NCBI RefSeq assembly: GCF_000313135.1
Contig: NW_004457702.1
Coordinates: 186,001-250,000 of the forward strand
Direction: 5' to 3'
Source of the DNA: Acanthamoeba castellanii str. Neff
Lineage: Eukaryota; Discosea; Longamoebia; Acanthamoebidae
Length of the DNA: 64,000 nt
Numbering within the stretch: position 1 is the stretch's first letter; every line of letters begins with the position of its first letter. Of the stretch, positions 28,486 to 40,252 are shown piece by piece. The translations under genes and the position numbers were made by a program. The notes under the pieces were generated by a model that ran no database searches, had not been told where the DNA came from, and saw only the letters and a program-made list of their open reading frames with translations.

Positions 28486-31400
28486 ATGATGGCGAGCAAT
28501 GGAGGGGTCCCCGGCGGAGGGGAAGGGCAGGCGCCGAAGAGGCGCTCGCTGCAGCCCTCGAAGGACCCACTGAGGACGGGGGCGATTTTTCGGATTAAAG
28601 ACCCCTCGGCGATGCGATCGCCCGTGCCCATCACGGTATTGCCTTCGCATCTGAAGAGACCGTCACCAGTTCCCTCTCCATCTACTTCGGCAAACGCTGC
28701 TGCCGGTGTCGCATCTTCGCCATACGTCCCCAGATCAACACCGTTCGCCACACCCAGCACGCCCAGCAGCAAATCGGCCATGAGCAGTAACGGCACAGAG
28801 TCTGCGGCTTCTGCATCGCTGGCGACTGCCACAACGCCATCACCTTTGGCCACAATCTCGGATGAGGAATTGGCAAGCCAATTTGATGCCCTTTATCACC
28901 GACAAAGCCCCACGCCAGCTCTCCTTCGCGTACGCTCCAGCTCTCCCCTTTGCGACCGATTATCATCATCCGATTATTGATTATTTTATTTTGTTTTTAT
29001 TTTGTTTTTGTTTGCTGATTTATTGGTATGCACACAGGCTGGGGGACGAGGGAAGACAGTGCGGTACAGCCCGGTGCCCGCGGCGCTGATCCGCCAACGC
29101 ACCACCACGACCGTGGTCGCGGTACAGTCGCCCGCGCGCAAGCAACAGCAGGACGACGAGCGCCAGCAGCGCGAAAGCGAAGAGACCGCCAGGCGCGAAA
29201 GCGAAGCGGCGGCGGACGAGGCACGAAAGACGAGGGAAGCACAAGAGGAGGAAGAGGAGAACAGGAGGAGGCAGGAGCGAGAGCAACAACAGCAACGGGA
29301 GGAGGAGGAGCGACGCGAGCAGCGCGAGGAGAAGGAGCGACGCGAGCGAGAGGAGGAGGAGGAGAAGCAGCAGCAGGAGCTGGCGCGCAAGGAGAAGGAG
29401 AGGCTGGCAGAGCGGGAACGACAGCGGCTGGAGGCCGAGGAGCTGGCGCGCAAGCTGAAAGCACAGAAGAAGGAGAACGCACGACTGGAGAAGGAGGAAA
29501 GAGAGAAGCGCGAAAAAGAGGAAAGAGAGAAGCGCGAAAGGGAAGAACGAGAGAAGCGCGAGAAGGAGGAAAGAGAGAAGCGCGAAAGGGAGGAACGAGA
29601 GGCGGAGGAAAAGAAACAGACGGAGCGGGAGCAGGAGAAGAAGCGACTGGACAGGGAGCGACAGGAAAACGAGGAAAGAGAGAAGCGCGAAAGGGAGAAG
29701 CGCGAAAGGGAGGAACGTGAAGCGGACGAAGAGAGGGAGCGGAAACGGCGGCAGATGGAGGCCGACGAGGAGGCGGCACGACAGCAGCAGCAACTACAGC
29801 TTAAGCTGGAGAACGAACGGAGGGAGAGGGAGCGTCAGGAGAGGGAGCGACAAGAGGAGCTGGAGCGAAGGGAGCGAGCGCAGCGCGAACAGCAGGAGAA
29901 GGAGGAGAAGGAGGAGAAGGAGCGGCAAAAGCGGCGGAAGGAGGAGGAGGAGCGACTGGAGAGAGAAAGACGCGAGGAGAAGGAGCGCAGGGAAAGGGAG
30001 CAACGGGAAAAAGAAGAGGAGAAGGAGAAGGAGCGCAAACGGCAGGCGGCAGAGGAAGAAAAACGATTAGAGAAGGAGCGGCGAGAGAGGGAGGAGCAGC
30101 AAGAGAGGGAGGAGCGACGCCTGCGCGAGGAGGAAGAGGCCCGCGAGAAACGAGAGGCGGAGGAGGCCGAAAGACAACGGGCAGCAAAAGAGGAGGTGAG
30201 GAAGAAGAAGAAGGAAGAAGAAGAAGAAGAAAGAAGAAGAGAGGAAGAAAAGGAAAGGAGCAGCGAACCAAAGGCGAAGGCGCCTGTGGCCGAGAAGGGT
30301 TCGGCGGAGGATCGAGCCAAGGTAGGAGTGTGTCGCACGCACGCACGCACGAACCCCACTCTTTGCCTATTTTGACTCTAACGCATTTGTTTGTGTACAC
30401 GCTCGCCAGCTGGTGCCGGTGGTGACCGCTAAGCCGGCCAGGGTGCCGGTTGTGCTGCAGCGCTGGTATCTCAAGGTACATAGGGAGACAATGTGGGCTT
30501 GTTTTAATTGGCGTGTGCGTGTGCGATCGTGCTGTGTGTGCGGTGTGTGGTCGTGCATGGGCGCTGACTGTTAGCGCGTGTGTTATGTTGTCTTCTTCTC
30601 GTCCACAGCCATCCCGCGTGCGCGAGAATTCGGTCTTGGCAGTCGAAGGAACGCTCTTCAAGCCGGGCGCCGAATCCCACGGCCGAATCTGGCACTCCTC
30701 CAACATCCGCCGGCGCGCCGACGACAACCAGCACCTGCTCGAGGTACCAAACCTGCGCGTTTTCAGTAGACTCAGCACATGGTTTGACACACACCACACA
30801 CACCACACACACCACACACACACCACACACACCACACACACACCACACACACCACACACACCACACACACCACACACACCACACACACCACACACACCAC
30901 ACACACACGGTTGCTTTGTCAGACCTCGAGCGGCAATCTCTACCTGCTCGAGGGTCCGCGGCACCCGAACCCGCCCGTCGACGTCGAACCGTTCGGCTAC
31001 GCGCCGGACATCGTGGCCCAGTTCGCCGATGGCTTCCCCACGAACTGGCGCGAGCTGGTCAAGCAGTCGGGCCTGAACATGGACGCCGACGAGGCGCTCC
31101 ACGCGCGGCTGCAGGGCATGACCTGCGTGCAGCTCCGCAAGGAGCTCGCCCAGCGCAACCGCCGGGACACCGCGCGCAGCAACAAGGCCGAGCTCGTCGC
31201 GCGGCTCAAGCTCGCCATCCAGAAGGAGGAGGGCCGTCGCGCGCGCACCGCCGAGGACGAGCTGCTCGACATGTCGCCCGAGCAGCTCCACGACCAGCTC
31301 GAGGCCCGCGGCCTCACCTCCCAGGTACTGCTCTCCCCCCGTGGTGGTGGCAGGTGGTCATGGTGGCGCACAGCGCAGAGGCGTCTAAAGTGGTGGTGGC

Positions 31401-34400
31401 GGCCTAACAACTGATGATGCGATTGCGATTGTGTGGGATCAGGTCGGGCTCGATCAGCGGGAGGTGGTGGCGGCGATCCTCAAGTACGACGCGGAGAAGC
31501 TCGCCAAGCAGGAGGCCCTCGAGAAGAAGCTGAAGGTTGAGGAGGAGGACGAAGACGAAGAAGACAGCGAAAGCGAGGACGAAGAAGAAAAAGAAAAAGA
31601 AGAAGAGGAGGAGGAAACGAAAGAAAACAACGAAGAGACGATGGACGCCGACGAAACAACCAAAGAGGCAGCAGACAATGAGGAGGAGGAGGAGGAAGCG
31701 CCGGGCGAAGAGGAGGCGGGCGTGACAGTGGACGCCGGAAAGGAAGAGGAAAAGGAGGAAGAAAAGGAGGGGGAGGTAGCGGAAGAAGAACGGGAGCACG
31801 CGCCACTGGAAGCAACGCCCGCGCAGCCGGCTGCCAAGGAGCTCGCGGAAGAAGATGACGCGACTCGACATTTTGATGAGCGTCAAGAAGCAGGCCTAGA
31901 GCAGGAAGCGGAGGAAGAGGAAGCGGCGAAGGGGACGCCGGAGGCGCACGCCACGGAGGAGAACGTAACGGTGGAAGCGTTAGAAAAGGCTGAGGAGGAG
32001 GAGGAGCTCAAGCGTAGGGAGGACGACACGGAGCACGCCAAGCCGAACGGAAGTGTGGACCAGGTCAGCGAGGACCAGGGGCACGAAGGCGAGCAGCCGG
32101 CGGCAGACACCGACGGAACGGCGCAGCTGCACGACGACGACGCCGGAGAAGATGAAGAAGAAGAGGGCGAAGCGGAGGAGGCGAGAACGGAAAAGAAGAG
32201 TGAGAAAGGAAAGGCGACTGTGGTGGAGAACGAGGAGGAAGAGGAGGAGATAGAAGTGGAGGTGCCTCCGAAGTACGCGTACCGCTCGATCACCGACGAC
32301 TCGCTTATATTGGGCGACGTCGCCGAGCAGCACGAAGAAGAAGACGAAGCCAGAGACGAAGAAAAGAACGAAGCGGTGGACGATGACAAAGAGGAAGAGG
32401 AAGAGGACGAAGAAGAAAAAGAAGATGAGGAGTTCAACGAAGAGGAGGAGGAGGAGGAGGACGACAAAAAGAAGAGGAGAGGACCACCAGCAAAGAGTGA
32501 CAAGGGCGGCAGCAGCGGGAAGGGAGCGAGCGGGGCGTCGCGGAAGCGGAAGGCGGACGAGAGCCTGCTCCTGGCCAAGCGCACATCGACCACCCCGGGG
32601 TCATCGTCGGCCAAGCGCGGACGCATGAGCTGGGGCACCGCACTGAGCAACCTCGTCGTGTCCTCCTTCAAGACCCCCTCGCCCGTCTCCCATCCGCTCA
32701 TGTCCCCCAGGTTCGTATTATACCTCACTCGACCCGCAACCGCGCGCACCGTGTGTGTCGCGTGTCGCGTGTCGTGTGTCGTGTGTGCTGACGGCGGCGT
32801 CGCGTCTAGGGTGGCGGAGCATGCGGTGGGCACGACGAGAAGCGGGCGGAAGGTGATCGCGCCGCTGGCCTTCTGGCGTAACCAAGCCCCCGTCCGCGTG
32901 TACGCCTCCGCCCCCCATACATTCCTTTTGGCCACCCCAATGTGTTCACACACCGCACACTGCACACTGCACACGCACACGACACACAGTCACGGGCTGC
33001 TGGTGGACATTGCCGAAGACGCGGCGTCGCTGGTGGCCAACCCCAAGCAGCGGCTGGACCTGCGGCTCTCGCCGGGCTACGAGCAGCCGCTGCTGCGCAA
33101 GCGCCGACAAAGCCGCGGCGAGGAGGAGGAGGAGGAGGGCGAGGAGGGTGGTCTTGAGCCGGCGAAGCGGAGGCGAGTCGCCCAGAGTAAGGGCGAGCAG
33201 GAGTCGACCGACGTGAGCGAGGAGGAGGAGGAGGACGATTCGGACGATGGCGACGGTGGCGACGCGGTGGGCGATGATGGCGACTATAACGACGAAGAAG
33301 AAGAAGAAGAAGGAAGAGAAGACGAGAAGGCGGAAGAGGAGGAAGAGCGAACGACGTTGGTGCGACGGGGCACGCGGAAGCAGGTGACGGCGGCCACCGC
33401 GGCCGCCAAGTTTGCCAAGTTGCGGGCCAACAAGAATGCGGCGGGGGCGGCGGCGGCGAGATCGGCCAAGGCCAAGGCGGCGGCGGCCACGGGCAGGCGC
33501 GGAGGGGGAGGGGCGAAGACCAAGCCAAAGCCCACGGCCAAGGGCAAGGAGAAGGTCCTCACCGAAGACGACTACGACTACGACGACGAGAGGAAGACGA
33601 AGAAGACGAAGAAGAAGACGACGACGACGACGAAGAGAGCGAAAGGCCAAGGCAGAGGTCAATCAGAAGAAGAAGAGGGGCCGACCGCCCAGGCTAGCGC
33701 CAACGCGCGACCCAGAGGAGGACTATGTAGATGACGACGAGGAGGACGAAGAGGAGGAGTTGGAAACGAGGACGAAGATCGGTAAGAGGAAGCAGACGGC
33801 CGGCCGGGGCAGGGGCCGGGGCAGACCGTCCAAGCGGGTGCGATCGTCTTCACCCGAAGAGGAAAGCGACGACGACGAAGAAGAGGAGGAGGAAGAGGAA
33901 GAGGAGGTGAAGGGGAGGGGCGGGAGGAAGAAACCGACGGTGACGGCCAAGAAAAAGCCGACCAAGAAACAAGAGGAAAAGAAGAAGAAGACGACGACGA
34001 AAACAACGAAGAAGACGACGGCGAAGAAAAAGGACGACGAAGAGGTGGACGAAGAGGAGGAAACGAGGCCCGAGGAGGGCGTAGATACGAGCGTGTGGAC
34101 AAAGAAGGTACGCCAGGCTTTGCTTGATGGCTAAGCTCAGCTCAGCTCAGCTCATGACGACTCACTCCTCGCTATCACGACAGCAAATCGAGTCCCTGCG
34201 CGCCGCACAGCGAGCGGTGCCGCCCACCCACCGACTGTTCTGGGAGGAGGTCGCCCGACGGGTAAGCCCCCCCCCCGTCGCGTCACATTCATTTCGTTCT
34301 TTGCTCTTTGTTTTCCCCTGACCTGGTGCGTGGTTGCAGGTGAGCGAGGCCGGCGGAGTAAAGCGGACCAGCGCTGAGTGCCTAGAAAAGTTCCACGAAA

Positions 34401-35715
34401 TCAGCGCACGTATGCTCCGTGTCGCGTCGTGTCATGTCGTGCGTGTCGCGTCGCGTCGTGTGTCGTGTCGTGCGTGTGCATGGTGTGTGTGTGTTGTCTT
34501 CCTTGCGCTAATGTGGACACTCGTGGCTCGCGGTCCAGCCAAAACACGAACGCGAGCGACCGCCGCGGGCAAGGGCAAGAAGGCTGGGAAATCCGCCGAG
34601 GACGACTCTCCCGCGACGCTCGAAGGCTTCAACATGGGCACCAACAAGCGCAGGCGAAAGATGCGCCAGCTTCTCGAGAAGGTGAGTCCACTTGCGCGCG
34701 TGTGTTGTGTGGTGTATCATGCGAGCATCTTCTGACGTTGTATATGCAGGCGGAGACGGGATACACGGACGACGTGTTTCAGGCCAAGGGCAACGATACG
34801 AGCATGAGTTTTATAAACATCAGCGAAGACGAATGGCAGCCCACCAAGACCATCGTACGCTGCTCACCGCTCGTCGTCGTCGTCGTCATCATCATTATGG
34901 CCTCGAGCCCAGGCACTGACCGTGCATCGTTCGTAATTTTTTTGTCGCGCAGGCGACCCCGTCAAAGTCGCCGGTGGGCCAACTGCAAAGCGGGCTGCTG
35001 GAGAAAAGGGAACGAGACAAGTTTGACGCCTACATCGGACGATTCGCACGCAAACAGCGACGGTTCGTGTCCTTCCAACCACACACGCGCCCAACCACCG
35101 CACACGCACAGTTCTTATACTTCGTGTGTCGTGTGTCGTGTCGTGTCCGACATGCCAGACCGAAGAGACGGGGCAAAGCTGGAGGCGCCAGCGCCAGCGA
35201 AGACGAGGACAGCGAGGAGGCCAAGGACAGCGACCAGGATGCGGAGGAGGCAGCAGCGCCGGCGGCGGCGGCTCAGGATGCCGGTACACGCCCCGCCCCC
35301 AAATTCAGTCCAGTCCGACATGACTGCATTTCCACCCCTGTTGTTCACCTCTGTGCGTCGTGTGTCCACAGAGGGCGATGAAGAGGTCGAGTTGAGCGAG
35401 GAGGCCAGGGTCCGGCTCCGCAATCTGCGCAACAAGGTGGTGGTGGACGAGCCCCTCAACAAGCGGCAGAAGCGCATGCACCAGATGCAGGAGGTCGCCG
35501 GAAAGGGTAGACCTACTCCCCCCCCCAAACGCTGTTCTTCTTCGCACGTGTGCGGTCGCTGACTCGCGCGTGCGCGTGCGTGTGCGGTCTGAGCAGTGAA
35601 AGAGCTGTTGACGACCGAGACCCGCAAGGACGACGTCTTCAACGACGACGAGTCGATACTCGTCAACAACAACAGCACCAACAGTCTCGACGCCACCGCC
35701 GACGCCAGCGACTGA
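28486..35715 (+). CDS. KNL2: KNL2/M18BP1 homologue: SANTA, SAP-like, CENP-C-like motif, SANT
   Basis: Main exons: 28486-28929, 29038-30321, 30410-30475, 30609-30743, 30923-31324, 31443-32710, 32810-32899, 32990-about 34107, 34184-34261, 34340-34409, 34539-34681, 34750-34854, 34953-35062, 35159-35283, 35372-35506, 35597-35715. Order: Ser/Pro-rich start; about 400 residues of Glu/Arg/Lys helix; SANTA domain (VVLQRWYLK, LAVEGTLF, GRIWHSSNIRRR, TSSGNLYLLEGP, FADGFPTNWRELV); two SAP-like segments (MTCVQLRKELAQRN to NKAELVARL; SPEQLHDQLEARGL); acidic region; CENP-C-like RSGRKVIAPLAFWRNQ; basic region with AT-hook-like RGRP; SANT (WTKKQIESLRAAQ to FWEEVARR); and FNMGTNKRRRKMRQLLEK. In animals and plants KNL2/M18BP1 helps load CENP-A at centromeres. 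The frame changes between about 33555 and 33660, see findings. Confidence 0.87.
29497..29592 (+). repeat. Four tandem 24-bp coding units in the KNL2-like gene
   Basis: Units 29497-29520, 29521-29544, 29545-29568 and 29569-29592 each encode an eight-residue block of the form E[RK]EKREKE/EREKRERE. Similar partial units recur near 29680-29720. The unit length keeps the frame, and the product is predicted to be a charged single helix. Expansion or contraction by unit slippage is likely. Confidence 0.85.
30787..30908. repeat. Intronic CACACACAC/CACACACC repeat in the SANTA-coding region
   Basis: About 120 bp of CACACAC interrupted every 9-10 bases by an extra C. It fills nearly the whole intron 30744-30922 that splits the SANTA domain. 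No coding frame is needed across it. Confidence 0.9.
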
Positions 35716-35794
35716 CACAACGCGTGTCTGTCACGCCTCACAACAAACAAACAAATTTTGAAGCACGCGCACAATTTTTGATTGCTTTAGGTCT

Positions 35795-38529
35795 CTATTC
35801 TCGCATATCGCGCAGCCGCGAGCGCTGCCGCTTGGCGGGCTGGCCGGCGCCCTCGTCGCCCGGCTCTTCCCCGCGGGTCGCGGCCGCCGCTGCGGCGGCG
35901 TTGGCGCTGGCGCGGGCCTGCTTGCGCATGTGGACGCCGATCTCGCCGAGGAGGCCCAGGGCGCGCTTGCCCAGCTCGTCCTCGCGGCCCGGCCGGTAGG
36001 CCTCCTCCAGGTGCGCGCCGTCCATGAGGAGCCGCTCCTCCATGTGGACCTCTCGCAGCCGTCGCTCGGCGAACAGCGGCGCCTGGTCTCGGAAATGCAA
36101 CGACCTTGATAAAAAAATAAATGACTGAGTGCGTGTCGTGCGTGTCGTGTTGTGTGCGTAGTGCGTGTGTCGTGCGAAGTGGAAGAGAGTACTTGGTGAA
36201 AGTGTTGGCGCCGTAGGGCTGGACGGCTTGCGAGTGCACCTGGCCGTGGGCGTCCCATCGCACGATCTGCACGTAGCCGTCACCCGAGTCGGCCACCACG
36301 CGGGCCTTCTTGATATCGACCGTACCCTGGACTGTTCATTCCCCTGAGTCAGCTCCACAAAGAAAGAGAACTAAAGCGAAAGCGAAAACGAAAACGAAAG
36401 CGAAAGCGGGAGCAAAGCGGCGTACTGGTGTGGAGGACGTCGGGTCCGCCGCTGAGGTCAAACTCCGCACGGCCGCGGATCAGTCGCTGCTGGTGGCTCC
36501 ACTCGGGATCCATTCGCCCCGCGCCCCACTTTAGGTCGCGCCCCGCGTTCTCCACGTCATCGAGGAGGCGGCCGGGCGTGAGGCCCAGTTCATCGAGGGA
36601 GATGGCTTGGCCGTCGCCGTCGCCGTCTTCGCGATCGCCGCGGCGGGTGTAGAAGCGGTGGGCGATGGCGCCAGGCTCGGCCAGGTGGTGGCGGAATGCG
36701 AAGAAGGCGAGCGGGGCGGCGATGGAGTGGCCGCTCATGGCGAGGTCCCACGAACGGAGGAGCGCCATGGCCCGCACCAACATCGGGCGGTCCCTCCGCA
36801 GCTGCTCCTTCCCCACCTCCTCAACTCTTTTCCATTCACACGACACACGACACACGACACACGACACACGACACACGACACACGACACACGACACACGAC
36901 ACACGTGTGAGAAACGACGACCAGCGCGCAAAGCAGAGCAAGGAGTACGAACTGTTGGTCGTAGGCGGCGAGGGAGTGGTTGACGAGGTAGGCCATCAGC
37001 GACCCGCGCGCGTAGGTCTCGTCGAACTTGATCCGCACGAACTGGTCCGCATCCAATCCACCCTTGTCACCGGCACTGTCGACACTGTCGGTGTCGTTGC
37101 TGTTGTTGTCGACGAGGGCGGCGCTGAGCAGTTCGAGGGCGCGCAGGGCGCGGTTGGTCATGCGGCGCTCAATCATGCCCGACACGGCGGGCGCGCGGTC
37201 GGCGTCGAAGTCGGCCGGCGACGGGTTGTTGTCGCGGCCGCCCGACGTGACCCGGAACGGCGACGAGTTGCAGTTCTGTACGAAGCCCGACGACGGGTTG
37301 AGCACGCGGGGCAGCCGGTCCCACGGCACATACGTCGGAGGCCACACCGTACTCGACGTGTTCCCTATTGGACCGATTCTCAGCCTCAGTCAGTGTGTGC
37401 GGTGTGGCGTGTGCGGCGTGTGCGGTGTGGCGTGTGCGGTGTGAGCGGTGTGCGGTGGTGAGTGCAACGTGCCTGGTACGGGGGCGGACCAGTCGTGGTC
37501 GGCGGACGACCGGTTCTGGGGAAGCAGCGCGTTGTAGCCGTAGAAGATGTTGCCTGGCGGTGGTTAAGGTGGCGGGGCTGGTCAGCGTTTGTTGGTTAAG
37601 GTGGCGGGGTTGGTCAGCGTATGTTGGTTAAGTGTGGCAGTGGTGCCTTGGTGGTCGGCGTAGACAGCGTTGAGGAGGGGCATGGTCTGCCGGCCGAGGG
37701 CGGCCGACCACTCCTCGAAGGTGGTGGCCTTGGTCATCGCCAGCCACTGCTCCAGCTGATCGATCCTCTCGCTGCCGCAGTACCGAATCGCGTACGTGCC
37801 CTGGTGGTGTGCGCGGTGTGTGCGATTGTGGTGAGGTTGTGTGCGGTGGTTTGTATGTGATCGTGCGTGTGCGGTGGTGCGTGTGCGGTGGTGCGTGTGC
37901 GGTGGTGCTATGTCGCAGCGTGCGTACCCGAGGGTTCTGAATGACTGGCGCGTTGTGTGACGGCGACCACAGCACCTCGCGTTCCACCTCCCAGCTCCAC
38001 CGCCCGAATATGTTCAACTGAGCCAATCACCAGAGGAGGATTAACCACAACCAATCCAATTCTTTTGCAAAAGATAAATATAAAAGAAATAGGAATTGAA
38101 TTGCGTACCGACATGGGGACGATCTTGCTCTCCAGTGTGTGCCATTCGCCGTCGAAGAGGTAGCGGAGGCGGTGGTCCTTGTCCATCGTCAGTTCGTAGA
38201 CGTCGACCACATCGGGGCTGTTTACCGTGTGCCCCCACCCGAGCTGAACGAACGGCCAAAGAGAGAGGAAGAGTTGTGAGTCATCAATGCAGTGGCGCGC
38301 GCGCATGTGTGTGTGCGTGTGTCGTGTGTGTCGTGTGTAAGTGTGTGTCGTGTTGTGTTGTGTCGTTCGTTACCTGGCGGTTGTGGCCCGACAGCGGAAT
38401 GGGACAGCCCGGAAAGACTCCACCCACAAAATTCCAGCCTTCTTCGCTGTGCAGGTGCGCCTCATACCTAGACACGCACGCATACGCGACACGACACACG
38501 ACACCACACACCACGCACGACACACCACA

Positions 38530-38561
<32 letters not shown>

Positions 38562-40252
38562 AGGAGTGAGTAGATATTGGGAGACGAGGCGTTTGTAGTG
38601 GTGATGCGGTACGTACCAGCTGAAGGGTCCGGCCCATGGCTGGTGTGAGTTGATGGCGAGGAACGTGGACCCGTCCTTCGTCTTCCGCCCCGACACCGCG
38701 AACGCGTTCGACGCAAACGCTCGCTTGGCGAGCGGCGCCTCACCTTCATCGTCACCACCACGTTCCGCGCTCGCGTCGTCGCTGTAGGTCGACTCAACGT
38801 CTGCTGATTGCGCGTCGCCACCGTGTGCCTGGGCGGGTTCACCAGGCACCGCCGCAGCCTGCACGTCACCGACAGCAGTGGCGTTGGCTCCCGTTTGTGT
38901 GTATACGACGCCATCGATCTCCACGCCGCCGCCGCTGCCGCCAGCAGCAGCGGCCTCCTCAGTGACCACCCCAAACGCTTCGGGCTCGTGGTGCGCGTCG
39001 GTGGTGGCTAAGGTAGCGGTGGCAGTTAAGGTGGCTGCGGGCGCTGTGGTTAAGGTGGCGGCGGCCCGAGGCTCGGTCGCGACGACCACGCCGGCCTGCT
39101 CCGTGGGGAGAGAGTCGGCGAGGAGAGGCACGAGCGAGACCACGTAGCGCTGGAGCTGGGTCCACCGCCGCCCGAGCGTCTCGCGCATGTCGCTCTTCTG
39201 GGCCTCGAGGTTCATCAGCCGCTGGGCCTTGGTGTCCTTGCCCTCGCCCGCTAGCTTGCGCACCACCTCGTCGAGCTTGATGAACGAAGGAATCTTATTC
39301 ACGAAGCACGCCACCACGTCTGCCCCAACCGTGATGACACGTCAGAACGTGTGTGCGGTGTGTGTGTGTGTGTGTGCGCGCGCGCGCGCGCGTGTGTGCG
39401 TGTGTGTGCGGTGCGTGTGTGTGCGTGTGTGTGCGTGTGTGTGCGTGTGTGTGCGGTGCGTGCGTGCGTGTGTAGTGTGCGTGCCTTGTGGTGAGATGGG
39501 AAAGAGGTCGGTGGCGATGACCCGGGTGGTGTGCCAGTAGGCGAAGAAGTTGAGTCCGTCGGCGTAGGCGCTGAGCACCTCGCGCATGTGGGGCGACAGC
39601 TGCTTATCGTACTCTGCGTCGACTCTCTCCCGCAATCGGAGCAGGTGCACCAGGTAGTCGTTCATGTACGCGGTCTTGCCTGATGCCGCGATCTCTCTGT
39701 GAACCACCGCACACACGACACACGCACGACACACAGCACACACACGGCACACGACACACGACACACGACACACGACACACGACACACGACACACGACACA
39801 CGACACACGACACACGACACGCACAAGACTAACCTTCGATCGTGGCGAGTTGGCCTCGCGAGGCGAGCAGGGCCTTCTGGATGGTGGCGAAGTCGTCCTG
39901 GGCGTGGGCGTAGGCCAGCCCGAAGGCCACCTCCGCGTCCGTCTTTGCGAAGATGTGCGGAATGCCCCACGAGTCCCTGCAGCACGCGGCGTTGGTGATG
40001 ATGGTGGCAATGATGATCATGATGAAGTGTGTGTTGTTGTGGTGGTTGTTATTGTTGGTGAAGGTGAGGTGTAAACCGTAGGATGCGGGTCGTGGGGTAT
40101 TCGTCGGCGAGGGAGGCCATGTGCGGGTCGAACTGGACGAGCGGAGGGAAGGTGGTGTAGATGACGAGGGCCACCAGCACCACCACACCCACGGCCAGCA
40201 GACGTGCCCACCATGCCAACAGCCCGACCGCCTGCTCACAATGATGAAGCAA
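35795..40252 (-). CDS. Penicillin/acyl-homoserine-lactone acylase-like Ntn hydrolase
   Basis: A dozen or more exons. The N-terminus is one membrane helix (LLAWWARLLAVGVVVLVALV), then the acylase alpha-chain features RDSWGIPHIFAKTDAEVAFG, AHAQDDF and LSPHMREVLSAYADGLN. A likely autocleavage site with Ser nucleophile follows in FASNAFAVSGRKTKDGSTFL, then AINSHQPWAGPFSWYEAHLH, GVFPGCPIPLSGHNRQLGWG and HTVNSPDVVDVYEL. The SHQPW-GP form is typical of bacterial acylases related to acyl-homoserine-lactone and penicillin acylases. The C-terminus is a Lys/Arg-rich tail (RQRSRLRDMRE-stop). The enzyme would cut amide-linked side chains outside the cytosol; the substrate is not known. No in-frame ATG precedes the membrane helix in its own exon; a one-codon first exon at 40358 is possible. 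Several introns carry CACACGA arrays. Confidence 0.85.
36837..36905. repeat. Intronic (CACACGA)n heptamer array
   Basis: About nine tandem copies of CACACGA, nearly perfect, within an intron of the acylase gene. On the coding strand it reads TCGTGTG. The same heptamer recurs in many introns of the window. Confidence 0.95.
39351..39480. repeat. Intronic GT / GTGTGTGCG / CG repeat
   Basis: About 130 bp of GT-rich simple sequence with a short (GC)n centre and repeated GTGTGTGCG units, within an intron of the acylase gene. Confidence 0.9.
39746..39826. repeat. Intronic (CACACGA)n heptamer array, second copy
   Basis: About eleven tandem CACACGA units between acylase exons, in a different intron from the 36.8-kb array but with the same unit and the same strand. 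Confidence 0.95.

Noticed and set aside
29020..30359. Long open frames on the minus strand opposite the charged-helix exon
   Set aside because: They are Leu/Ser-rich mirror images of Glu/Lys/Arg codons, with no splice logic or known domain.
31883..32980. 366-codon minus-strand open frame rich in Ser
   Set aside because: It is the antisense of the acidic KNL2-like exon; the sense strand carries domains and proper splice sites.
36837..39826. CACACGA arrays as a CRISPR or telomeric array
   Set aside because: There are no spacers between units and the arrays lie in introns of one gene; it is simple tandem repeat, and the unit is not TTAGGG.
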